The translations under genes were made by a program, and so were the position numbers. From positions 1,764,743-1,828,742 of the forward strand of contig OZ026563.1 in assembly GCA_964020155.1 (NCBI GenBank): a DNA stretch of 64,000 bases. The letters run 5' to 3'. This document shows positions 13,501 to 28,500 of this stretch, piece by piece (the first letter of the stretch is position 1; each line of letters begins with the position of its first letter). Source of the stretch: Chondrilla cf. caribensis. Taxonomy: Eukaryota > Porifera > Demospongiae > Chondrillida > Chondrillidae. Below the pieces are notes generated by a model that had not been told where the DNA came from, searched no databases, and worked only from the letters and a program-made list of their open reading frames with translations.

Positions 13501-16500
13501 GTCTATCCAGTACCAATGCCAACAACGGAAGCGACTTTGTATTCTACGTCCCAACAGTTGTGGAGTTCTATGCAGGAGACGTAGAGTCTTGTGTGAATAT
13601 TGTAATTATCGACGATGATGTTCCCGAATTGAGCGAAAGTTTCAATCTACGTGTACTTGATGGAGGATACACAATTGGTGATCGTGGTTCAGCTGATGTT
13701 GAGATCACCGACAATGATGGTGAGTGTGTTGTACTTCAAGTAGTGTAGTTGTAGTTGAGCAATTGTTGTTATTTGCTTGTCTTATTGACGTTTTGTTTTG
13801 TCCACCAGCTGTGGGTGTGAATTTCAAGCAGATCGAGTATGTGGTTTCTGAAGATGGTGGTAGTGTATCAGTGTGTGTGGTGGCCTCACACCCATTCCCA
13901 CTTGCAACGGACGTGGGAATCAGTCTGTCAAGTACCAATGCCAACAACGGAAGCGACTTTGTATTCTACGTCCCAACAGTTGTGGAGTTCTCTGCAGGAG
14001 ACGTAGAGTCTTGTGTGAATATTGTTATTATTGACGATGATGTTCCCGAATTGAGTGAAAGTTTCAATCTACGTATACTTGATGGAGGATACACAATTGG
14101 TGATCGTGGTTCAGCTGATGTTGAGATCACTGACAATGATGGTGAGTTTGTTGTGCTTCGATTAGTGTAGTTGTATTTGATCAATTGTTGTTATTTGTTT
14201 GTCTTATTGACGTTTTGTTTTGTCCACCAGCTGTGGGTGTGAATTTCAAGCAGATCGAGTATGTGGTTTCTGAAGATGGTGGTAGTGTATCAGTGTGTGT
14301 GGTGGCCTCACACCCATTCCCAATTGCAACGGACGTGGGAATCAGTCTGTCAAGTACCAATGCCAACAACGGAAGCGACTTTGTATTCTACGTCCCAACA
14401 GTTGTGGAGTTCTCTGCAGGAGACGTAGAGTCTTGTGTGAATATTGTTATTATCGACGATGATGTTCCCGAATTGAGTGAAAGTTTCAATCTACGTATAC
14501 TTGATGGAGGATACACAATTGGTGATCGTGGTTCAGCTGATGTTGAGATCACTGACAATGATGGTGAGTGTGTTGTACTCAAGTAGTGTAGTTGTATTTG
14601 ATCAATAGTTGTTAATTGCTTGTATTAATGACAATATTTTTGTCTACCAGCTGTGAGTGTGAATTTCAAGAGGATCAGATTTGTAGTTCCAGAAGATGGT
14701 GGTAGTGTATCAGTGTGTGTGGTGGCCTCACACCCATTCCCACTTGCAACGGACGTGGGAATCAGTCTATCCAGTACCAATGCCAACAACGGAAGCGACT
14801 TTGTTTTTTACGTCCCAACAGTTGTGGAGTTCTCTGCAGGAGACGTAGAGTCTTATGTGAATATTGTTATTATCGACGATGATGTTCCCGAATTGAGCGA
14901 AAGTTTCAATCTACGTATACTTGATGGAGGATACACAATTGGTGATCGTGGTTCAGCTGATGTTGAGATCACTGACAATGATGGTGAGTTTGTTGTGCTT
15001 CGATTAGTGTAGTTGTAGTTGATCAATTGTTGTTATTTGTTTGTCTTATAAACGTTTTGTTTGTCCACCAGCTGTGGGTGTGAATTTCAAGCAGATCGAG
15101 TATGTGGTTTCTGAAGATGGAGGTAGTGTATCAGTGTGTGTGGTGGCCTCACACCCATTCCCACTTGCAACGGACGTGGGAATCAGTCTGTCAAGTACCA
15201 ATGCCAACAACGGAAGCGACTTTGTATTCTATGTCCCAACAGTTGTGGAGTTCTCTGCAGGAGACATAGAGTCTTGTGTGAATATTGTAATTATCGACGA
15301 TGATGTTCCCGAATTGAGCGAAAGTTTCAATCTACGTATACTTGATGGAGAATACACAATTGGTGATCGTGGTTCAGCTGATGTTGAGATCACAGACAAT
15401 GATGGTGAGTGTGTTGTACTTCAAGTAGTGTAGTCATAGTTGGTCAATTGTTGTAATTTGCTTGTCTTATCAACGTTTTGTTTTGTCCACCAGCTGTGGG
15501 TGTGAATTTCAAGCAGATCGAGTATGTGGTTTCTGAAGATGGAGGTAGTGTATCAGTGTGTGTGGTGGCCTCACACCCATTCCCACTTGCAACGGATGTG
15601 GGAATCAGTCTATCCAGTACCAATGCCAACAACGGAAGCGACTTTGTATTCTACGTCCCAACAGTTGTGGAGTTCTCTGCAGGAGACGTAGAGTCTTGTG
15701 TGAATATTGTAATTATCGACGATGATGTTCCCGAATTGAGCGAAGGTTTCAATCTACGTATACTTGATGGAGGATACACAATTGGTGATCGAGGTTCAGC
15801 TGATGTTGAGATCACTGACAATGATGGTGAGTTTGTTGTGCTTCGATTAGTGTAGTTGTAGTTGATCAATTGTTGTTATTTGTTTGTCTTATCGTTTTGT
15901 TTTGTCCACCAGCTGTGGGTGTGAATTTCAAGCAGATCGAGTATGTGGTTTCTGAAGATGGAGGTAGTGTATCAGTGTGTGTGGTGGCCTCACACCCATT
16001 CCCACTTGCAACGGATGTGGGAATCAGTCTGTCAAGTACCAATGCCAACAACGGAAGCGACTTTGTATTCTACGTCCCAACAGTTGTGGAGTTCTCTGCA
16101 GGAGACACAGAGTCTTGTGTGAATATTGTAATTATCGACGATGATGTTCCCGAATTGAGAGAAAGTTTCAATCTACGTATACTTGATGGAGGATACACAA
16201 TTGGTGATCGAGGTTCAGCTGATGTTGAGATCACAGACAATGATGGTGAGTGTGTTGTACTTCAAGTAGTGTAGTCATAGTTGGTCAATTGTTGTAATTT
16301 GCTTGTCTTATCAACGTTTTGTTTTGTCCACCAGCTGTGGGTGTGAATTTCAAGCAGATCGAGTATGTGGTTTCTGAAGATGGTGGTAGTGTATCAGTGT
16401 GTGTGGTGGCCTCACACCCATTCCCACTTGTAACGGACGTGGGAATCAGTCTGTCAAGTACCAATGCTAACAACGGAAGCGACTTTGTTTTTTATGTCCC

Positions 16501-19500
16501 AACAGTTGTGGAGTTCTCTGCAGGAGACGCAGAGTCTTGTGTGAATATTGTAATTATCGACGATGATGTTCCCGAATTGAGCGAAAGTTTCAATCTACGT
16601 ATACTTGATGGAGGATACACAATTGGTGATCGTGGTTCAGCTGATGTTGAGATCACCGACAATGATGGTAAGTGTGTTGTACTTCAAGTAGTGTAGTTGT
16701 ATTTGATCAATAGTTGTTATTTACTTGTCATATTGATGTTTTGTTTTGTCCACTAGCTGTGGGTGTGAATTTCAAGCAGATCGAGTATGTGGTTTCTGAA
16801 GATGGAGGTAGTGTATCAGTGTGTGTGGTGGCCTCACACCCATTCCCACTTGCAACGGATGTGGGAATCAGTCTATCCAGTACCAATGCCAACAACGGAA
16901 GCGACTTTGTATTCTACGTCCCAACAGTTGTGGAGTTCTCTGCAGGAGACGTAGAGTCTTGTGTGAATATTGTAATTATCAACGATGATGTTCCCGAATT
17001 GAGCGAAGGTTTCAATCTACGTATACTTGATGGAGGATACACAATTGGTGATCGAGGTTCAGCTGATGTTGAGATCACTGACAATGATGGTGAGTTTGTT
17101 GTGCTTCGATTAGTGTAGTTGTAGTTGATCAATTGTTGTTATTTGTTTGTCTTATCGTTTTGTTTTGTCCACCAGCTGTGGGTGTGAATTTCAAGCAGAT
17201 CGAGTATGTGGTTTCTGAAGATGGAGGTAGTGTATCAGTGTGTGTGGTGGCCTCACACCCATTCCCACTCACAACGGATGTTGGAATCAGTCTATCCAGT
17301 ACCAATGCCAACAACGGAAGCGACTTTGTATTCTATGTCCCAACAGTTGTGGAGTTCTCTGCAGGAGACGTAGAGTCTTGTGTGAATATTGTAATTATCG
17401 ACGATGATGTTCCCGAATTGAGCGAAAGTTTCAATCTACGTATACTTGATGGAGGATACACAATTGGTGATCGAGGTTCAGCTGATGTTGAGATCACAGA
17501 CAATGATGGTGAGTGTGTTGTACTTCAAGTAGTGTAGTCATAGTTGGTCAATTGTTGTAATTTGCTTGTCTTATCAACGTTTTGTTTTGTCCACCAGCTG
17601 TGGGTGTGAATTTCAAGCAGATCGAGTATGTGGTTTCTGAAGATGGTGGTAGTGTATCAGTGTGTGTGGTGGCCTCACACCCATTCCCACTTGTAACGGA
17701 CGTGGGAATCAGTCTGTCAAGTACCAATGCTAACAACGGAAGCGACTTTGTTTTTTATGTCCCAACAGTTGTGGAGTTCTCTGCAGGAGACGCAGAGTCT
17801 TGTGTGAATATTGTAATTATCGACGATGATGTTCCCGAATTGAGCGAAAGTTTCAATCTACGTATACTTGATGGAGGATACACAATTGGTGATCGTGGTT
17901 CAGCTGATGTTGAGATCACCGACAATGATGGTGAGTGTGTTGTACTTCAAGTAGTGTAGTTGTATTTGATCAATAGTTGTTATTTGCTTGTCATATTGAT
18001 GTTTTGTTTTGTCCACTAGCTGTGGGTGTGAATTTCAAGCAGATCGAGTATGTGGTTTCTGAAGATGGAGGTAGTGTATCAGTGTGTGTGGTGGCCTCAC
18101 ACCCATTCCCACTAGCAACGGATGTGGGAATCAGTCTATCCAGTACCAATGCCAACAACGGAAGCGACTTTGTATTCTACGTCCCAACAGTTGTGGAGTT
18201 CTCTGCAGGAGACGTAGAGTCTTGTGTGAATATTGTAATTATCGACGATGATGTTCCCGAATTGAGCGAAGGTTTCAATCTACGTATACTTGATGGAGGA
18301 TACACAATTGGTGATCGAGGTTCAGCTGATGTTGAGATCACTGACAATGATGGTGAGTTTGTTGTGCTTCGATTAGTGTAGTTGTAGTTGATCAATTGTT
18401 GTTATTTGTTTGTCTTATCGTTTTGTTTTGTCCACCAGCTGTGGGTGTGAATTTCAAGCAGATCGAGTATGTGGTTTCTGAAGATGGAGGTAGTGTATCA
18501 GTGTGTGTGGTGGCCTCACACCCATTCCCACTTGCAACGGATGTGGGAATCAGTCTGTCAAGTACCAATGCCAACAATGGAAGCGACTTTGTATTCTATG
18601 TCCCAACAGTTGTGGAGTTCTCTGCAGGAGACGTAGAGTCTTGTGTGAATATTGTAATTATCGACGATGATGTTCCCGAATTGAGCGAAAGTTTCAATCT
18701 ACGTATACTTGATGGAGGATACACAATTGGTGATCGAGGTTCAGCTGATGTTGAGATCACAGACAATGATGGTGAGTGTGTTGTATTTAGAGTAGTGTAG
18801 TTGTAGTTGATCAATTGTTGTTATTTGTTTGTCTTATTGACGTTTTGTTTTGTCCACCAGCTGTGGGTGTGAATTTCAAGCAGATCGAGTATGTGGTTTC
18901 TGAAGATGGAGGTAGTGTATCAGTGTGTGTGGTGGCCTCACACCCATTCCCACTTGCAACGGATGTGGGAATCAGTCTATCCAGTACCAATGCCAACAAC
19001 GGAAGCGACTTTGTATTCTACGTCCCAACAGTTGTGGAGTTCTCTGCAGGAGACGTAGAGTCTTGTGTGAATATTGTAATTATCGACGATGATGTTCCCG
19101 AATTGAGCGAAGGTTTCAATCTACGTATACTTGATGGAGGATACACAATTGGTGATCGAGGTTCAGCTGATGTTGAGATCACTGACAATGATGGTGAGTT
19201 TGTTGTGCTTCGATTAGTGTAGTTGTAGTTGATCAATTGTTGTTATTTGTTTGTCTTATCGTTTTGTTTTGTCCACCAGCTGTGGGTGTGAATTTCAAGC
19301 AGATCGAGTATGTGGTTTCTGAAGATGGTGGTAGTGTATCAGTGTGTGTGGTGGCCTCACACCCATTCCCAATTGCAACGGACGTGGGAATCAGTCTGTC
19401 AAGTACCAATGCTAACAACGGAAGCGACTTTGTTTTTTATGTCCCAACAGTTGTGGAGTTCTCTGCAGGAGACGCAGAGTCTTGTGTGAATATTGTAATT

Positions 19501-22500
19501 ATCGACGATGATGTTCCCGAATTGAGCGAAAGTTTCAATCTACGTATACTTGATGGAGGATACACAATTGGTGATCGTGGTTCAGCTGATGTTGAGATCA
19601 CCGACAATGATGGTGAGTGTGTTGTACTTCAAGTAGTGTAGTTGTATTTGATCAATAGTTGTTATTTGCTTGTCATATTGATGTTTTGTTTTGTCCACTA
19701 GCTGTGGGTGTGAATTTCAAGCAGATCGAGTATGTGGTTTCTGAAGATGGAGGTAGTGTATCAGTGTGTGTGGTGGCCTCACACCCATTCCCACTTGCAA
19801 CGGACGTGGGAATCAGTCTATCCAGTACCAATGCCAACAACGGAAGCGACTTTGTATTCTACATCCCAACAGTTGTGGAGTTCTCTGCAGGAGACGTAGA
19901 GTCTTGTGTGAATATTGTAATTATCGACGATGATGTTCCCGAATTGAGCGAAAGTTTCAATCTACGTATACTTGATGGAGGATACACAATTGGTGATCAT
20001 GGTTCAGCTGATGTTGAGATCACTGACAATGATGGTAAGTGTGTTGTATTTAGAGTAGTGTAGTTGTAGTTGATCAATTGTTGTTATTTGTTTGTCTTAT
20101 TGACGTTTTGTTTTGTCCACCAGCTGTGGGTGTGAATTTCAAGCAGATCGAGTATGTGGTTTCTGAAGATGGTGGTAGTGTATCAGTGTGTGTGGTGGCC
20201 TCACACCCATTCCCACTTGCAACGGATGTGGGAATCAGTCTGTCAAGTACCAATGCCAACAACGGAAGCGACTTTGTATTCTACGTCCCAACAGTTGTGG
20301 AGTTCTCTGCAGGAGACGTAGAGTCTTGTGTGAATATTGTAATTATCGACGATGATGTTCCCGAATTGAGCGAAGGTTTCAATCTACGTATACTTGATGG
20401 AGGATACACAATTGGTGATCGAGGTTCAGCTGATGTTGAGATCACTGACAATGATGGTGAGTTTGTTGTGCTTCGATTAGTGTAGTTGTAGTTGATCAAT
20501 TGTTGTTATTTGTTTGTCTTATCGTTTTGTTTTGTCCACCAGCTGTGGGTGTGAATTTCAAGCAGATCGAGTATGTGGTTTCTGAAGATGGAGGTAGTGT
20601 ATCAGTGTGTGTGGTGGCCTCACACCCATTCCCACTTGCAACGGATGTGGGAATCAGTCTGTCAAGTACCAATGCCAACAATGGAAGCGACTTTGTATTC
20701 TATGTCCCAACAGTTGTGGAGTTCTCTGCAGGAGACGTAGAGTCTTGTGTGAATATTGTAATTATCGACGATGATGTTCCCGAATTGAGCGAAAGTTTCA
20801 ATCTACGTATACTTGATGGAGGATACACAATTGGTGATCGAGGTTCAGCTGATGTTGAGATCACAGACAATGATGGTGAGTGTGTTGTATTTAGAGTAGT
20901 GTAGTTGTAGTTGATCAATTGTTGTTATTTGTTTGTCTTATTGACGTTTTGTTTTGTCCACCAGCTGTGGGTGTGAATTTCAAGCAGATCGAGTATGTGG
21001 TTTCTGAAGATGGAGGTAGTGTATCAGTGTGTGTGGTGGCCTCACACCCATTCCCACTTGCAACGGATGTGGGAATCAGTCTATCCAGTACCAATGCCAA
21101 CAACGGAAGCGACTTTGTATTCTACGTCCCAACAGTTGTGGAGTTCTCTGCAGGAGACGTAGAGTCTTGTGTGAATATTGTAATTATCGACGATGATGTT
21201 CCCGAATTGAGCGAAGGTTTCAATCTACGTATACTTGATGGAGGATACACAATTGGTGATCGAGGTTCAGCTGATGTTGAGATCACTGACAATGATGGTG
21301 AGTTTGTTGTGCTTCGATTAGTGTAGTTGTAGTTGATCAATTGTTGTTATTTGTTTGTCTTATCGTTTTGTTTTGTCCACCAGCTGTGGGTGTGAATTTC
21401 AAGCAGATCGAGTATGTGGTTTCTGAAGATGGTGGTAGTGTATCAGTGTGTGTGGTGGCCTCACACCCATTCCCAATTGCAACGGACGTGGGAATCAGTC
21501 TGTCAAGTACCAATGCTAACAACGGAAGCGACTTTGTTTTTTATGTCCCAACAGTTGTGGAGTTCTCTGCAGGAGACGCAGAGTCTTGTGTGAATATTGT
21601 AATTATCGACGATGATGTTCCCGAATTGAGCGAAAGTTTCAATCTACGTATACTTGATGGAGGATACACAATTGGTGATCGAGGTTCAGCTGATGTTGAG
21701 ATCACTGACAATGATGGTGAGTTTGTTGTGCTTCGATTAGTGTAGTTGTAGTTGATCAATAGTTGTTAATTGCTTGTATTAATGACAATATTTTTGTCTA
21801 CCAGCTGTGAGTGTGAATTTCAAGAGGATCAGATTTGTAGTTCCAGAAGATGGTGGTAGTGTATCAGTGTGTGTGGTGGCCTCACACCCATTCCCACTTG
21901 CAACGGACGTGGGAATCAGTCTATCCAGTACCAATGCCAACAACGGAAGCGACTTTGTATTCTACGTCCCAACAGTTGTGGAGTTCTCTGCAGGAGACGT
22001 AGAGTCTTGTGTAAGTATTGTAATTGTCGATGACATGGTTCCTGAGTTAAGGGAAAGATTGAGACTACGCATACTGGATGGTAGTTACACAATTGGTGAT
22101 CGTGGTGTAGCTCGTATTGACATCACTGACAAGGATGGTGAGTGTGTTCAGTCTTGTCTATGTGTAGACATACGCTCAGTTATCTTATTTATCTTCATTC
22201 ATGTCTTCAATTTTTCCCAGCTGTGGTTGTGAATTTCAAGCACATCAAGTATGTGGTTTCTGAAGATGGAGGTAGTGTATCAGTGTGTGTGGTGGCCTCA
22301 CACCCATTCCCACTTGCAACGGATGTTGGAATCAGTCTATCCAGTACCAATGCCAACAACGGAAGCGACTTTGTATTCTACGTCCCAACAGTTGTGGAGT
22401 TCTCTGCAGGAGACGTAGAGTCTTGTGTGAATATTGTTATTATCGACGATGATGTTCCCGAATTGAGCGAAAGTTTCAATCTACGTATACTTGATGGAGG

Positions 22501-25500
22501 ATACACAATTGGTGATCGTGGTTCAGCTGATGTTGAGATCACTGACAATGATGGTGAGTGTGTTGTCCTTGGAGTAGTGTAGTTGTAGTTGATCAATTGT
22601 TGTTATTTGCTTGTCTTATCGACGTTTTGTTTGTCCACCAGCTGTGGGTGTGAAATTCAAGCAAATCGAGTATGTGGTTTCTGAAGATGGAGGTAGTGTA
22701 TCAGTGTGTGTGGTGGCCTCACACCCATTCCCACTTGCAACGGACGTGGGAATCAGTCTATCCAGTACCAATGCCAACAACGGAAGCGACTTTGTATTCT
22801 ACGTCCCAACAGTTGTGGAGTTCTCTGCAGGAGACGTAGAGTCTTGTGTGAATATTGTTATTATCGACGATGATGTTCCCGAATTGAGCGAAAGTTTCAA
22901 TCTACGTATACTTGATGGAGGATACACAATTGGTGATCGTGGTTCAGCTGATATTGAGATCACTGACAATGATGGTGAGTTTGTTGTGCTTCAATTAGTG
23001 TAGTTGTAGTTGATCAATTGTTGTTATTTGTTTGTCTTATAAACGTTTTGTTTGTCCACCAGCTGTGGGTGTGAATTTCAAGCAGATCGAGTATGTGGTT
23101 TCTGAAGATGGTGGTAGTGTATCAGTGTGTGTGGTGGCCTCACACCCATTCCCACTCACAACGGACGTGGGAATCAGTCTATCCAGTACCAATGCCAACA
23201 ACGGAAGCGACTTTGTATTCTACGTCCCAACAGTTGTGGAGTTCTATGCAGGAGACGTAGAGTCTTGTGTGAATATTGTAATTATCGACGATGATGTTCC
23301 CGAATTGAGCGAAAGTTTCAATCTACGTATACTTGATGGAGGATACACAATTGGTGATCGTGGTTCAGCTGATGTTGAGATCACCGACAATGATGGTGAG
23401 TGTGTTGTACTTCAAGTAGTGTAGTTGTAGTTAGTCAATAGTTGTTATTTACTCTCATTGAATGGTTTTTCCTTCCACTAGCTGTGGGTGTGAATTTCAA
23501 GCAGATCGAGTATGTGGTTTCTGAAGATGGTGGTAGTGTATCAGTGTGTGTGGTGGCCTCACACCCATTCCCACTCACAACGGACGTGGGAATCAGTCTA
23601 TCCAGTACCAATGCCAACAACGGAAGCGACTTTGTATTCTACGTCCCAACAGTTGTGGAGTTCTCTGCAGGAGACGTAGAGTCTTGTGTGAATATTGTAA
23701 TTATCGACGATGATGTTCCCGAATTGAGCGAAAGTTTCAATCTACGTATACTTGATGGAGGATACACAATTGGTGATCGTGGTTCAGCTGATGTTGAGAT
23801 CACCGACAATGATGGTGAGTGTGTTGTCCTTGGAGTAGTGTAGTTGTAGTTGATCAATTGTTGTTATTTGTTTGTCTTATTGACGTTTTGTTTGTCCACC
23901 AGCTGTGGGTGTGAATTTCAAGCAGATCGAGTATGTGGTTTCTGAAGATGGTGGTAGTGTATCAGTGTGTGTGGTGGCCTCACACCCATTCCCACTTGCA
24001 ACGGACGTGGGAATCAGTCTGTCAAGTACCAATGCCAACAACGGAAGCGACTTTGTATTCTACGTCCCAACAGTTGTGGAGTTCTCTGCAGGAGACGTAG
24101 AGTCTTGTGTGAATATTGTAATTATCGACGATGATGTTCCCGAATTGAGCGAAAGTTTCAATCTACGTATACTTGATGGAGGATACACAATTGGTGATCG
24201 TGGTTCAGCTGATGTTGAGATCACTGACAATGATGGTGAGTGTGTTGTCCTTGGAGTAGTGTAGTTTTATTTGATCAATAGTTGTTAATTGCTTGTATTA
24301 ATGACAATATTTTTGTCTACCAGATGTGAGTGTGAATTTCAAGAGGATCAGATTTGTAGTTCCAGAAGATGGTGGTAGTGTATCAGTGTGTGTGGTGGCC
24401 TCACACCCATTCCCACTTGCAACGGACGTGGGAATCAGTCTATCCAGTACCAATGCCAACAACGGAAGCGACTTTGTATTCTACGTCCCAACAGTTGTGG
24501 AGTTCTCTGCAGGAGACGTAGAGTCTTGTGTAAGTATTGTAATTGTCGATGACATGGTTCCTGAGTTAAGGGAAAGATTGAGACTACGCATACTGGATGG
24601 TAGTTACACAATTGGTGATCGTGGTGTAGCTCGTATTGACATCACTGACAAGGATGGTGAGTGTGTTCAGTCTTGTCTATGTGTAGACATACGCTCAGTT
24701 ATCTTATTTATCTTCATTCATGTCTTCAATTTTTCCCAGCTGTGGTTGTGAATTTCAAGCACATCAAGTATGTGGTTTCTGAAGATGGAGGTAGTGTATC
24801 AGTGTGTGTGGTGGCCTCACACCCATTCCCACTTGCAACGGATGTTGGAATCAGTCTATCCAGTACCAATGCCAACAACGGAAGCGACTTTGTATTCTAC
24901 GTCCCAACAGTTGTGGAGTTCTCTGCAGGAGACGTAGAGTCTTGTGTGAATATTGTAATTATCGACGATGATGTTCCCGAATTGAGCGAAAGTTTCAATC
25001 TACGTATACTTGATGGAGGATACACAATTGGTGATCGAGGTTCAGCTGATGTTGAGATCACTGACAATGATGGTGAGTGTGTTGTCCTTGGAGTAGTGTA
25101 GTTGTAGTTGATCAATTGTTGTTATTTGCTTGTCATATTGACGTTTTGTTTTGTCCATCAGCTGTGGGTGTGAATTTCAAGCAGATCGAGTATGTGGTTT
25201 CTGAAGATGGAGGTAGTGTATCAGTGTGTGTGGTGGCCTCACACCCATTCCCAATTGCAACGGATGTTGGAATCAGTCTATCCAGTACCAATGCCAACAA
25301 CGGAAGCGACTTTGTATTCTACGTCCCAACAGTTGTGGAGTTCTCTGCAGGAGACGTAGAGTCTTGTGTGAATATTGTAATTATCGACGATGATGTTCCC
25401 GAATTGAGCGAAAGTTTCAATCTACGTATACTTGATGGAGGATACACAATTGGTGATCGTGGTTCAGCTGATGTTGAGATCACTGACAATGATGGTGAGT

Positions 25501-28500
25501 GTGTTGTCCTTGGAGTAGTGTAGTTGTAGTTGATCAATTGTTGTTATTTGCTTGTCATATTGACGTTTTGTTTTGTCCATCAGCTGTGGGTGTGAATTTC
25601 AAGCAGATCGAGTATGTGGTTTCTGAAGATGGAGGTAGTGTATCAGTGTGTGTGGTGGCCTCACACCCATTCCCAATTGCAACGGATGTTGGAATCAGTC
25701 TATCCAGTACCAATGCCAACAACGGAAGCGACTTTGTATTCTACGTCCCAACAGTTGTGGAGTTCTCTGCAGGAGACGTAGAGTCTTGTGTGAATATTGT
25801 AATTATCGACGATGATGTTCCCGAATTGAGCGAAAGTTTCAATCTACGTATACTTGATGGAGGATACACAATTGGTGATCGTGGTTCAGCTGATGTTGAG
25901 ATCACTGACAATGATGGTGAGTGTGTTGTCCTTGGAGTAGTGTAGTTGTAGTTGATCAATAGTTGTTAATTGCTTGTATTAATGACAATATTTTTGTCTA
26001 CCAGCTGTGAGTGTGAATTTCAAGAGGATCAGATTTGTAGTTCCAGAAGATGGTGGTAGTGTATCAGTGTGTGTGGTGGCCTCACACCCATTCCCACTTG
26101 CAACGGACGTGGGAATCAGTCTATCCAGTACCAATGCCAACAACGGAAGCGACTTTGTATTCTACGTCCCAACAGTTGTGGAGTTCTCTGCAGGAGACGT
26201 AGAGTCTTGTGTAAGTATTGTAATTGTCGATGACATGGTTCCTGAGTTAAGGGAAAGATTGAGACTACGCATACTGGATGGTAGTTACACAATTGGTGAT
26301 CGTGGTGTAGCTCGTATTGACATCACTGACAAGGATGGTGAGTGTGTTCAGTCTTGTCTATGTGTAGACATACGCTCAGTTATCTTATTTATCTTCATTC
26401 ATGTCTTCAATTTTTCCCAGCTGTGGTTGTGAATTTCAAGCACATCAAGTATGTGGTTTCTGAAGATGGAGGTAGTGTATCAGTGTGTGTGGTGGCCTCA
26501 CACCCATTCCCACTTGCAACGGATGTTGGAATCAGTCTATCCAGTACCAATGCCAACAACGGAAGCGACTTTGTATTCTACGTCCCAACAGTTGTGGAGT
26601 TCTCTGCAGGAGACGTAGAGTCTTGTGTGAATATTGTAATTATCGACGATGATGTTCCCGAATTGAGCGAAAGTTTCAATCTACGTATACTTGATGGAGG
26701 ATACACAATTGGTGATCGAGGTTCAGCTGATGTTGAGATCACTGACAATGATGGTGAGTGTGTTGTCCTTGGAGTAGTGTAGTTGTAGTTGATCAATTGT
26801 TGTTATTTGCTTGTCATATTGACGTTTTGTTTTGTCCATCAGCTGTGGGTGTGAATTTCAAGCAGATCGAGTATGTGGTTTCTGAAGATGGAGGTAGTGT
26901 ATCAGTGTGTGTGGTGGCCTCACACCCATTCCCAATTGCAACGGATGTTGGAATCAGTCTATCCAGTACCAATGCCAACAACGGAAGCGACTTTGTATTC
27001 TACGTCCCAACAGTTGTGGAGTTCTCTGCAGGAGACGTAGAGTCTTGTGTGAATATTGTAATTATCGACGATGATGTTCCCGAATTGAGCGAAAGTTTCA
27101 ATCTACGTATACTTGATGGAGGATACACAATTGGTGATCGTGGTTCAGCTGATGTTGAGATCACTGACAATGATGGTGAGTGTGTTGTCCTTGGAGTAGT
27201 GTAGTTGTAGTTGATCAATAGTTGTTAATTGCTTGTATTAATGACAATATTTTTGTCTACCAGCTGTGAGTGTGAATTTCAAGAGGATCAGATTTGTAGT
27301 TCCAGAAGATGGTGGTAGTGTATCAGTGTGTGTGGTGGCCTCACACCCATTCCCACTTGCAACGGACGTGGGAATCAGTCTATCCAGTACCAATGCCAAC
27401 AACGGAAGCGACTTTGTATTCTATGTCCCAACAGTTGTGGAGTTCTCTGCAGGAGACGTAGAGTCTTGTGAGAATATTGTAATTATCGACGATGATGTTC
27501 CCGAATTGAGCGAAAGTTTCAATCTACGTATACTTGATGGAGGATACACAATTGGTGATCGTGGTTCAGCTGATGTTGAGATCACAGACAATGATGGTGA
27601 GTGTGTTGTACTTCAAGTAGTGTAGTTGTAGTTGATCAATTGTTGTTATTTACTCTCATCGAATGGCTTTTCCTTCCATCAGCTGTGGGTGTGAATTTCA
27701 AGCAGATCGAGTATGTGGTTTCTGAAGATGGTGGTAGTGTATCAGTGTGTGTGGTGGCCTCACACCCATTCCCACTTGCAACGGACGTGGGAATCAGTCT
27801 ATCCAGTACCAATGCCAACAACGGAAGCGACTTTGTATTCTACGTCCCAACAGTTGTGGAGTTCTCTGCAGGAGACGTAGAGTCTTGTGTGAATATTGTA
27901 ATTATCGACGATGATGTTCCCGAATTGAGCGAAAGTTTCAATCTACGTATACTTGATGGAGGATACACAATTGGTGATCGTGGTTCAGCTGATGTTGAGA
28001 TCACAGACAATGATGGTGAGTGTGTTGTACTTCAAGTAGTGTAGTTGTAGTTGATCAATTGTTGTTATTTACTCTCATCGAATGGCTTTTCCTTCCATCA
28101 GCTGTGGGTGTGAATTTCAAGCAGATCGAGTATGTGGTTTCTGAAGATGGTGGTAGTGTATCAGTGTGTGTGGTGGCCTCACACCCATTCCCACTTGCAA
28201 CGGACGTGGGAATCAGTCTATCCAGTACCAATGCCAACAACGGAAGTGACTTTGTATTCTACGTCCCAACAGTTGTGGAGTTCTCTGCAGGAGACGTAGA
28301 GTCTTGTGTGAATATTGTAATTATCGACGATGATGTTCCCGAATTGAGCGAAAGTTTCAATCTACGTATACTTGATGGAGGATACACAATTAGAGGTCGT
28401 GGTTCAGCTGATGTTGAGATCACCGACAATGATGGTGAGTGTCTTTGAGGTAATGTGTTACAGATGATAATATTGTCTTATTATTATTTCGTTTCGTTGA

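Noticed and set aside
5972..28240. Many minus-strand ORFs of 61-92 residues recurring every 421 bp (MLALVLDRLIPTSV..., MINYNYT...)
   Set aside because: They are antisense shadows of the Calx-beta exons. They stop at unit borders and recur only because the exon recurs.
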